From Pseudanabaena cinerea FACHB-1277 (GTDB lineage Bacteria; Cyanobacteriota; Cyanobacteriia; Pseudanabaenales; Pseudanabaenaceae), in contig NZ_JACJPY010000020.1 in NCBI RefSeq assembly GCF_014696345.1, positions 1 through 55,595 of the forward strand: a DNA stretch of 55,595 bases, given 5' to 3'. The notes beneath the pieces are model-generated. The model made no database searches, had not been told where the DNA came from, and saw only the letters and a list, made by a program, of their open reading frames with translations. The translations under genes and the position numbers were made by a program. This document shows, piece after piece, positions 8,342 through 15,587 of this stretch; within the stretch, counting starts at the first letter, position 1; every line of letters starts with the position of its first letter.

Positions 8342-10543
8342 GTGAGAGTTCCCCTAGACTGTTATCGTATTCTCGGATTAACGCATCTGTCAGGGCTAGA
8401 CAAGATTCATCAAGCCCATCGCGATCGCCTGCTGTCAATGCCAAGGCGAGAATATTCTGATGCGGCGATCGCCTCACGCAAGCGCATTATCGACAAAGCT
8501 TACGAAACCCTCACCGATGCCAATCAAACCAGTAGTGATCCTGAACTTGCGGAAACTGGAAATACTCAAACAGCCACTGCCCCCCTGCCCCCACAAATCG
8601 AAGCCGATGAAAAAGACTTTGCAGGTTTGCTGCTGATCCTGTACGAGCTAGGAGAATCCGAAAAAGTTCTTAATATTGCCCGTCCCTACTACGATCCCGA
8701 AGAAGCCGAATATCAATCACCTCGCGTTTCGCCCCACGATCCTGACCTATTGCTATCAGTATCACTGTCCTATCTAGACCTTGGACGCGAATCTTGGAAG
8801 CAAGGTCAGTACGAAGCCGCCGCCGATGCCCTTGAGTCTGCCCAAGAAATTTTGCTGCGTGAAGGTTTATTTTTAAGCATTCGCAGTGAAATCCAGGCGG
8901 ATCTATTTCGTCTGCGCCCCTATCGCATCCTCGAACTGCTCTCTGCACCTGACAATCAGACCAATAACCACCGCAAGGGGTTATTGCTTTTGCAAGAGAT
9001 GTTAGATGCGCGGCGCGGTATTGACGGTTCTGGCAATGACTATTCGGGATTGGGGATTGATGATTTTCTGCGATTTATTCAACAGTTACGCAGTTATATG
9101 ACCACCCTAGAGCAGCAAACTCTTTTTGAAGAAGAGGCACGCCGCCCTTCCTCAGTAGCTACATATTTGGCAGTATATGCCCTCATTGCTAGGGGCTTTT
9201 CGCAGCGCCAGCCCGCCCTGATTCGCCGTGCCAAGGGCTTATTAGTCAAGCTAAGTGCTAGACAGGACATATATTTAGAAAAAGCCGTATGTGCCTTGCT
9301 GTTGGGACAAACTGAGGAGGCGAGCATTGCCATTGATAATAGCGCTGAGGATGATCAGGTGGCATTTATTCGTCAAAACTCTGAAGGCGCTCCCGATCTA
9401 TTGCCAGGGCTATGCCTCTATAGTGAGCGTTGGTTACAAGAAGAAGTATATCCCCATTTTCGCGACCTGATGAATCAGATCGTATCCCTTAAGGATTATT
9501 TTGCTGATGATCAGGTTCAGTCCTATTTAGAAGAGTTGCCCAACACTAGCGCGATATCTTCAGAATGGACTGCGCCTGTGGGTGGGGGCTTGGGTCTAGA
9601 TGAGGGGCGATCGCGTAGAGAGAATAGAGGCAATTTTGCCAGCGCATCGGGCAGTTTATCTGGTAACTCATCGGTTAATCTTAACGCTGAGACCAGCGCG
9701 GCCAATAGTTTAGATACAGCTAATGAGCAAAGACTAACAGATTACAGTCCTGAACCACCAACCCGTTTCCAGAGGTCAAATGCGCCTCTAATAAGTCGCT
9801 CTAGTGCTGCGAATAACAATGGCAGAGGTGAATTGCCGCGATCGCCGCGTACAGGTCATGTACCACCGCCACGCTCTAAAAATATCAATGAAGCAGTACG
9901 CGAGATTAAACGCCCTAGTCCCAATCATGCGCCTTCAGTTCCCACCGCTCCCAAACGTAAGTTTAATACTGGGCGATTAGCCATTGTCATTGCCATAGCG
10001 ATCGCCCTGATCGGCGGCACATTTACCTTAGTGGTTTGGGCGATTAACAGCCTGATGAGTCCAACCCGCAGCAGAACCTTTGTGCCACTGGAAAAACCAA
10101 TCACCACCTTAGCCCAGTCTAGCCAAGCACCACAAGCAGCAGCGATCGCCCAATCTGGCCCACTCAATAAGGAAACAGCCACAAGATTAATCGAAACATG
10201 GCAAGCAACTAAGTCAAAGGCCCTTGGCAATACCTATGAAGAAAACATTCTCGAAGAAATTTTGACAGAGCCTGCGCTCAGCGATTGGAGAAGTCGTGCG
10301 AAGGAGCTGAAAGCCAGTAATTCTTATCTGCAATACCAAACTAAATCCACCAGAGTTGATCAAGTAATTGCCGATGGCGAAACCAAAGCCAAGGTCATTG
10401 CCAAAATCTCTGAGTCGCGCAATTTCTTTAGTAACGGTGAGTTGGATAGTGGTGCATCTAAGGCTGATGCCAATTACACCGTTGAATATGATCTAGTCCG
10501 CAAGGACAATAAATGGCTAATTAGAGAAATGCTGGTATTTTGA
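8342..10543 (+). CDS. zipN: Cell division protein ZipN/Ftn2 (ARC6 homologue)
   Basis: A membrane-anchored division protein that tethers FtsZ and recruits other divisome parts in cyanobacteria; plants keep it as ARC6. Residues ~5-62 form a DnaJ-like region (CYRILGL, AHRDRLL, AYETLTD) without the HPD motif, as in ARC6. A long helical, TPR-like region follows, then a low-complexity Ser/Asn/Pro-rich linker (about 400-540), one transmembrane segment at about 545-568, and a C-terminal IMS/DUF4101 domain from about 607 (ETATRLIETWQATKSKALG to KWLIREMLVF). The start is GTG, chosen because it directly precedes the conserved domain. Length and order match the family. Confidence 0.92.
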   Translation: MRVPLDCYRILGLTHLSGLDKIHQAHRDRLLSMPRREYSDAAIASRKRIIDKAYETLTDANQTSSDPELAETGNTQTATAPLPPQIEADEKDFAGLLLILYELGESEKVLNIARPYYDPEEAEYQSPRVSPHDPDLLLSVSLSYLDLGRESWKQGQYEAAADALESAQEILLREGLFLSIRSEIQADLFRLRPYRILELLSAPDNQTNNHRKGLLLLQEMLDARRGIDGSGNDYSGLGIDDFLRFIQQLRSYMTTLEQQTLFEEEARRPSSVATYLAVYALIARGFSQRQPALIRRAKGLLVKLSARQDIYLEKAVCALLLGQTEEASIAIDNSAEDDQVAFIRQNSEGAPDLLPGLCLYSERWLQEEVYPHFRDLMNQIVSLKDYFADDQVQSYLEELPNTSAISSEWTAPVGGGLGLDEGRSRRENRGNFASASGSLSGNSSVNLNAETSAANSLDTANEQRLTDYSPEPPTRFQRSNAPLISRSSAANNNGRGELPRSPRTGHVPPPRSKNINEAVREIKRPSPNHAPSVPTAPKRKFNTGRLAIVIAIAIALIGGTFTLVVWAINSLMSPTRSRTFVPLEKPITTLAQSSQAPQAAAIAQSGPLNKETATRLIETWQATKSKALGNTYEENILEEILTEPALSDWRSRAKELKASNSYLQYQTKSTRVDQVIADGETKAKVIAKISESRNFFSNGELDSGASKADANYTVEYDLVRKDNKWLIREMLVF

Positions 10544-10920
10544 GAATATCCATGATGTATCTTTAGGGATAGCCGATCGCTTTTTGGGCGGGGTGATGGC
10601 GCGGTGATGGCGGGTTTTGAGATAGGCGATCATTGAAATGCTTTGATCACAATTAAAGGCTTTTTTACGCAGACTTAAGCCTAGAACTAGAGCAGATTTA
10701 GATGCTGCTGTTTCTACTTTCATTGCTTCTCTTCAGCAAAAAGACTTTCCTAGCTTTATTCCTTGAGACAGAATCTCGTACCGTACTCACCTGAAAGCCG
10801 CAGGGTGGATAGACATTAGTAAAACACTGGGGAAAGTATATTGATTTTTCGATGATAGCTTATTGACGTTTATGGGAGATTTGCGTCACACTGTCTATTA
10901 ATTCAATAACTAGAGCCAGT
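10544..10920. other. Gene-free stretch after zipN
   Basis: This stretch of 377 bases holds no gene that I can support. The minus strand of 10560-10723 reads as a short open frame with a phrase (AYLKTRHHRAITPPKK) reminiscent of IS5-type transposases, and the plus strand of the same stretch is also open; neither has a convincing start or domain. The final ~120 bases are the probable promoter region of the DUF2997 gene. Confidence 0.4.
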
Positions 10921-11151
10921 ATGGAAACTCTGGAATTTATTATTTATCCTGATGGTCGGGTCGAAGAGCGCGTCACGGGCATCATCGGTTCTAGTTGTGC
11001 TGAGGTGACAGCAGCGATCGAAGCAAAGTTAGGCATAGTTGCCCATCGTGAGCTAACTTCTGAAAATTTTGCCAATCAAAGCTTAGTCTCAAATAGCCAA
11101 CCTGATCGTTTGTCCGTTGAAGATGTGACTCGATTTAGCCAATGGGAATAA
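10921..11151 (+). CDS. DUF2997 family protein
   Basis: A 76-residue soluble protein of unknown function. The family signature is visible at the N-terminus: a beta-strand IIYPDGRVEERVTG, then GSSCAEVTAAIEAKLG. In cyanobacteria this family usually sits beside ycf35 and a small ferredoxin, and the same order is seen here, with 133 bp to ycf35. The association suggests a shared role with that ferredoxin, but the role is not known. The divergent C-terminal 20 residues have no recognisable motif. Confidence 0.8.
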   Translation: METLEFIIYPDGRVEERVTGIIGSSCAEVTAAIEAKLGIVAHRELTSENFANQSLVSNSQPDRLSVEDVTRFSQWE

Positions 11152-11284
11152 TCACTATAATAAAAGACAGATCAAGCGCTTGGCGCTGACTTAAAGCTCA
11201 AATAATTTATCGATAGTGGCGCTCTTTGTCCCTGTCGGTAGGTTGTATTTAAATCCACTTTAGATAAACTTTAGGATACGCCCT

Positions 11285-11671
11285 ATGTCACATTTTAGCC
11301 AAGTTAAAACCCAAATCCGTAGCCTAGAGCCTCTGCAAAAAGCCCTCACCGATTTAGGTGTCAATTGGAAATCTGGCGATGCACCGATGCGTGGTTACGA
11401 AGGCAATACCACCGTTGCCGATGTCGTCATTGAACAAGAGAATGGCTATGATGTTGGTTTTCAGTGGAATGGCACTGCTTACGCGCTTGTGGCTGATATG
11501 CAGTTTTGGCAGCAGCCTTGGACGGTGGAAAGCTTTTTGCATAAGGTAACGCAACGCTACGCGATCGCCACGGTCATGGGCGAATCGACCCAACAGGGCT
11601 TTAGTTTGGCGGAGCAGCAAGTCCGTGAAGATGGCTCTGTGCGTCTTGTTTTGCAGCGCTGGCATGGATAA
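11285..11671 (+). CDS. ycf35: Ycf35 (DUF1257) protein
   Basis: A 128-residue protein of the Ycf35 family, conserved in cyanobacteria and red-algal plastids, function unknown. The start MSHFSQVKTQIR and the internal EQENGYDVGFQWNGTAYAL and DMQFWQQPW blocks are typical. The stop codon overlaps the start of the downstream ferredoxin gene by 8 bp, so the two are probably translationally coupled. A function with iron-sulphur or photosynthetic electron carriers is an inference from this coupling. Confidence 0.9.
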   Translation: MSHFSQVKTQIRSLEPLQKALTDLGVNWKSGDAPMRGYEGNTTVADVVIEQENGYDVGFQWNGTAYALVADMQFWQQPWTVESFLHKVTQRYAIATVMGESTQQGFSLAEQQVREDGSVRLVLQRWHG

Positions 11672-12062
11672 TTTATCCCCAAGTACAGTTCAATCGCCTA
11701 GCTCTGAGTCAGAAATCGATTATCGTTCTGGCTTTGAGCCTGAGTTGGGCGGTGATTTGCGACAAAACGCCGTATTTGTCGATGAAACCGTTTGTATTGG
11801 CTGTGGACATTGCGCTCACACTGCTCGCGGCACTTTTTTCTTAGAGCAGGAATATGGGAGGGCTCGGGTGATCGCTCAAGATGGCGATGAGGAAGATCTG
11901 GTTCAAGAGGCGATCGATACTTGTCCTGTGGACTGCATTGCTTGGGTGAGTTATAACGACCTGAACCGTTTAGAAGAAGCAAGAAAGCATCAGGTTATTC
12001 AAAATTTAGGTGTTGTTGGCGATGGTGCAGCATTGCGCCGCGCAGTCAATACTAGTTTTTAA
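11664..12062 (+). CDS. [4Fe-4S] ferredoxin coupled to ycf35
   Basis: A small soluble electron carrier with one cluster. The ligands are C44, C47 and C50 (CIGCGHC) plus C87 (CPVDC), the pattern of a single-cluster [4Fe-4S] ferredoxin. The ATG at 11664 lies inside the end of ycf35, giving 132 residues; it was preferred to ATGs further upstream in the same frame because those lie deep inside ycf35. The ~43 residues before the first Cys are Ser/Glu-rich and the last 40 residues are helical. A terminator hairpin follows directly. The redox partner is unknown. Confidence 0.88.
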   Translation: MDNLSPSTVQSPSSESEIDYRSGFEPELGGDLRQNAVFVDETVCIGCGHCAHTARGTFFLEQEYGRARVIAQDGDEEDLVQEAIDTCPVDCIAWVSYNDLNRLEEARKHQVIQNLGVVGDGAALRRAVNTSF

Positions 12063-12075
12063 GACTCATTTTCAA

Positions 12076-12105
12076 GAAAACTACGCGCAGCGTAGTTTTC
12101 TTTTT
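12076..12105 (+). terminator. Rho-independent terminator of the DUF2997-ycf35-ferredoxin operon
   Basis: GAAAACTACGC (12076-12086) and GCGTAGTTTTC (12090-12100) form a perfect 11-bp stem with a 3-base loop followed by five T, 14 bases after the ferredoxin stop. Confidence 0.85.
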
Positions 12106-12150
12106 CGTGGTTGATTTTTGAGCGCAAAGCGCATTAATGTTATGGCGCAG

Positions 12151-12657
12151 TTATGGGGCAACATAGCCTTGAATATTTTCGGGACGGAGGGGGCGCATAA
12201 TTTGATTGGCGCGGACAACCTCTTGATCGGTTCCCTGAATGATAATTAAATATTTGCCTTCGTCTAGGCGGTTACGGTAGGGAACGGTATCGCTGCTGCC
12301 TGTGGCAACACCAACGCCGCCACCCACAAAAATACTACCCATTGCGCCGCCAAAAGCGCCTAACAAACCACCGATCGCATGGTTGCCAATCGTGCCAGCC
12401 CAAGCGAAGGTTTGCAAATCGGTGACGAGACTAAAGCCCACACCCGCAAAAAAACCAAAGGGAACTAGCCAATATGCCATTAAAAAGGCTTGTTTTTTAC
12501 CTTGGACAAGGGGATCGATAAACCCAAACTCACTGGCGCTCTTATAACCTTTGCCAAGGATAGAAATACAATTCATAGGGAAATTAGCTTTTTCGAGGGT
12601 GGTATAGACCTCTTCGGCTTTGATGCGATCGCTCCAAACACTGATCAAATAATTCAT
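12151..12657 (-). CDS. Conserved glycine-rich membrane protein (general-stress-protein-like N-terminus)
   Basis: Exact function unknown. The ATG at 12657 gives 168 residues starting MNYLISVWSDRIKAEEV; an in-frame TTG 33 bp upstream is less likely. The N-terminal ~50 residues look like the ferredoxin-like fold of general-stress-protein 17M relatives (a strand, then an A-E-x-V-Y-x-x-L-E-x-A helix). A hydrophobic segment AFLMAYWLVPFGFFAGVGF and a Gly/Ala-rich segment (AIGGLLGAFGGAMGSIF) form a membrane hairpin. The C-terminus returns to a strand-rich part (YLIIIQGTDQEVVRA). Similar proteins are common in cyanobacteria and usually have no assigned role. Confidence 0.7.
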   Translation of the reverse strand: MNYLISVWSDRIKAEEVYTTLEKANFPMNCISILGKGYKSASEFGFIDPLVQGKKQAFLMAYWLVPFGFFAGVGFSLVTDLQTFAWAGTIGNHAIGGLLGAFGGAMGSIFVGGGVGVATGSSDTVPYRNRLDEGKYLIIIQGTDQEVVRANQIMRPLRPENIQGYVAP

Positions 12658-12715
12658 AGGACTAATAAATTCTTTAAAATTTAGTTGCAACTGCTAATCA
12701 TCATCCTAATCCCAA

Positions 12716-14098
12716 ATGTATATCCTCAACTTCGATCGCTTTTTTAGCCCTGAACAATGGCAAATTATCACTAAGGCGGCGGCGATCGCGGTTGAGCAGA
12801 ATTTACGCGCTTTTGCCGTGGGGGGGATTGTGCGTGATGGTATTTTGCAAGCTGAGGTTACAGCGCCTAAGTTTCCTAAGGATATTGATTTGGTGTTTGA
12901 TGGTGGCGAAAATGCAGGGATTAAAGTGGCGATCGCCTTGCATGAGATCTTCCCAGAATCCCAGATCCAGATCCATGAAAAATTCCAGACGGCAGAACTA
13001 GTCTGGCAGGGGGCGCTTAACTTTACGATGGATTTGGCAACCGCTAGGGCAGAGCATTATGCCTATGCAGGGGCAAATCCAGAGGTGAGGGCTGTCAATA
13101 TTGAGCAGGATCTCTATCGGCGGGACTTTACAGTAAATGCGCTGGCGGTACAAATTGATCCCGTGCATGGCACTAGAGGCGAGGTGATCGATCGCTTTCA
13201 TGGCATTGAGGATCTGCGTCAGCGTCAAATTCAGGGTATCCGCCAAGGACTTTTTGCCGAAGATCCCCGTCGCCTATTTCGGGCGGTGCGGTTTGCGGTG
13301 CGCCTTGGCTTTGCGATCGCCGATGAAACGGTGGCGGAAATGATCGCCACGACTAGCACAGGTCTCCATGATGCGATCGGCGGCGCGAGGTTAAGGGCAG
13401 AGCTAAGTTACACCCTTGCCGAACCGAAGTCGGCACAAATGTTTGCGTACTTAGAAAATTTAGGGGCTTTGCGCTGCATTCACCCTGATTTACATTTGCC
13501 AAAGGTTAAGCATCTCCATAGTTTTAAGCATCAATGGCGGCGATCGCAATATTGGCTAAAGCAGATGAATTTGAGTCAGCAAGTTCCTGTAACTAAGCGA
13601 TCGTCACAGATTAATTTGGGGATCGAATTATTAATTTCCTATTTAGTTGATCATGTTGTGAAAAGTTACGGCGATCGCCCCGATTTGGTGCAACTAACTC
13701 AGCCCATCAACCAATTACTGGATTCCCTAAACTTAGGACTAACTAACGATCAAAAATTGCGCCAGATCAATTTAGTCAAACTTTTAGCCGACTTATCTAG
13801 TCTCGAATTTGGCAGTGCATCCCCTCAGCCATCAAAAATAACACTGTACTTGCAAAAATTTGATCTAAATACATTGCTTTTAGCCGCCGCAAAATGTTTA
13901 CCCACCCATAGGCGCATAATTTGGCATTACTTAACCAAATGGCAAAGGATCAAAGCCCCCCTCACAGGTAAAGATCTCCAAAAACTAGGCTATGGCGCTG
14001 GCAAGCAAATGGGGGAGATTTTGCAAACCCTTCGCAGTGCCGCCATCGATGGGCTAATTACGACCCAAGAGCAGGCGATCGCCTATCTAAACCAGTGA
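12716..14098 (+). CDS. cca: CCA tRNA nucleotidyltransferase (class II, poly(A) polymerase family)
   Basis: Adds or repairs the CCA end of tRNAs; some family members only add A or C. The nucleotidyltransferase motif is GGIVRDGIL (about residues 37-45), with the catalytic DxD in FPKDIDLVFDGG. Further family blocks follow: RRDFTVNALAV, EDPRRLFRAVRFAVRLGF and a helical C-terminal body. The length (460) is normal. Whether it adds the whole CCA cannot be decided from motifs alone, because cyanobacteria can have split A- and CC-adding enzymes. It faces the membrane protein gene divergently with a short shared promoter region. Confidence 0.88.
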   Translation: MYILNFDRFFSPEQWQIITKAAAIAVEQNLRAFAVGGIVRDGILQAEVTAPKFPKDIDLVFDGGENAGIKVAIALHEIFPESQIQIHEKFQTAELVWQGALNFTMDLATARAEHYAYAGANPEVRAVNIEQDLYRRDFTVNALAVQIDPVHGTRGEVIDRFHGIEDLRQRQIQGIRQGLFAEDPRRLFRAVRFAVRLGFAIADETVAEMIATTSTGLHDAIGGARLRAELSYTLAEPKSAQMFAYLENLGALRCIHPDLHLPKVKHLHSFKHQWRRSQYWLKQMNLSQQVPVTKRSSQINLGIELLISYLVDHVVKSYGDRPDLVQLTQPINQLLDSLNLGLTNDQKLRQINLVKLLADLSSLEFGSASPQPSKITLYLQKFDLNTLLLAAAKCLPTHRRIIWHYLTKWQRIKAPLTGKDLQKLGYGAGKQMGEILQTLRSAAIDGLITTQEQAIAYLNQ

Positions 14099-14201
14099 CA
14101 GCATAAAGCGCCATTACTTATCTTTGGGGCTTTAGTATAAAATGAAGCCTTAGGGCAATTAAGCATATCTCCCCTGCCAACAACTTTAGGACATACACAT
14201 C

Positions 14202-15476
14202 ATGAGAGGCGGTATCCGCATCGGCAGTATTTCAGGCATTCCCCTATATATAGACGTATCTTGGTTTTTGATCCTTGGCTTTTTAGCGGTTTGGCTAAGT
14301 GGCGCTTATAGCCGCTTTTCACCAAACTTTGCCCTTGGCTATGGCGCGATTACTGCCATTCTATTTTTCCTGTCGATCGCCATGACACGCATCGCCCATG
14401 CTCTGATGTCTAAAGCACAAGGTGTAAATATCAACAGCATTAATCTTCAGTTTATGGGGGGAGGCAACAATAACCTTGAGCAAGAACCCCAAAAGCCTTT
14501 AGCACTATTTGGCATTGCGATCGCTGCACCACTAACTAGCCTAGTTTTGAGCATCATTGGGTTTACTGCCGCTTGGCTAATTGCGGGAGATGTTGCCTTT
14601 TCTAGCAGTCCTAAAGCGATCGAGGCTCTACCCGACAGCATTGGCAACCTGCGGACAATCTGGACATTAATCGCCTTAAATTTTGCTCGCATTAATTTCA
14701 TCTTCTTTGTGTTTAGTCTGATTCCAGCCTTGCCCTTTGAGGGTGGGACGATGCTCAAAGCAGCCATCTGGAAAGTGACAGGCGATCGCTTAGCAGGAAT
14801 ACGTTGGGCGGCGCGATCGGGACAAACCTTTGGCATATTGGTAATGCTATTGGGCGGCTTTATTGCCTTAACCAACTTGAGCGGCTTATTTTTGATTTTC
14901 TTCGGTTGGTTTCTGTTTGGCAATGCAGGGAGCTATCTGTACATTAACAATCTTCAGCAAGCATTGCTCAATATCACCGCCGAATTTGCCATGACCCGCG
15001 ATTTTCGGCTAGTCGATGCAGATTTATCCCTTAGAGAGTTTGCCGACAAATTTTTGTTAATGGAAGATAAAGATGCCAATCCTATTTATATCGCTTCTGC
15101 CAATGGGCGCGATCGCGGTGTTATTTCTGGCGTTGTCATTCGCAATATCGATAGCAAGGAATGGTCATCTCAAACCGTGCAGTCCTTAGCCAATCCCCTT
15201 GATGAAGTTGATACGGTTGAGCTCAAGACAAAACTCGCCGATGTGATCAATCTCCTTGAAGAAAAGCAGCTTAAATATCTAATCGTGCGATCGCCTGTGG
15301 GGTCAGTGGCAGGGGTAATCGATCATGGCGATATTATCAAAGCTTTAGATTCGCATTTATTGTGGCGCATTCCCTCAGAATATATCAAACAAATCAAATC
15401 TGATGGTAAATTCCCACCTAACTTTCGCCTTAGCGAACTCTGCAAACAGTTAGCTGATACTGATACAGCCAAATAA
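14202..15476 (+). CDS. Degenerate site-2 protease (M50) homologue with CBS region
   Basis: A multi-pass membrane protein with the M50B layout: GIRIGSISGIPLYIDVSWFL at the N-terminus, membrane segments to about residue 235 and a C-terminal CBS-pair region (about 275-400). The protease motif HExxH should fall at residues 62-66, but the sequence reads TRIAH, so the first His and the catalytic Glu are gone. The second metal site, normally N-x-x-P-x-x-P-x-D-G-G, reads SLIPALPFEGG (S172, E180 in place of N and D). The protein therefore probably has no protease activity and may act as a regulatory or scaffolding relative of S2P. No frameshift or stop suggests decay, so it is likely functional. Confidence 0.8.
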   Translation: MRGGIRIGSISGIPLYIDVSWFLILGFLAVWLSGAYSRFSPNFALGYGAITAILFFLSIAMTRIAHALMSKAQGVNINSINLQFMGGGNNNLEQEPQKPLALFGIAIAAPLTSLVLSIIGFTAAWLIAGDVAFSSSPKAIEALPDSIGNLRTIWTLIALNFARINFIFFVFSLIPALPFEGGTMLKAAIWKVTGDRLAGIRWAARSGQTFGILVMLLGGFIALTNLSGLFLIFFGWFLFGNAGSYLYINNLQQALLNITAEFAMTRDFRLVDADLSLREFADKFLLMEDKDANPIYIASANGRDRGVISGVVIRNIDSKEWSSQTVQSLANPLDEVDTVELKTKLADVINLLEEKQLKYLIVRSPVGSVAGVIDHGDIIKALDSHLLWRIPSEYIKQIKSDGKFPPNFRLSELCKQLADTDTAK

Positions 15477-15587
15477 GATTTCGAGTAGCACAGGGAATTT
15501 CTATAGAGATTAAACTTGATCGCTGTTTGCTTAATATTGCGTCATAATAGAGGCTAAACTCTATTAAAACTGACCTCACCTAGTATC

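Noticed and set aside
10517-10723. Minus-strand 68-codon frame with a phrase like an IS5 transposase (AYLKTRHHRAITPPKK)
   Set aside because: It overlaps the end of zipN, lacks any catalytic motif and the plus strand is open too, so a transposase remnant cannot be supported from sequence alone.
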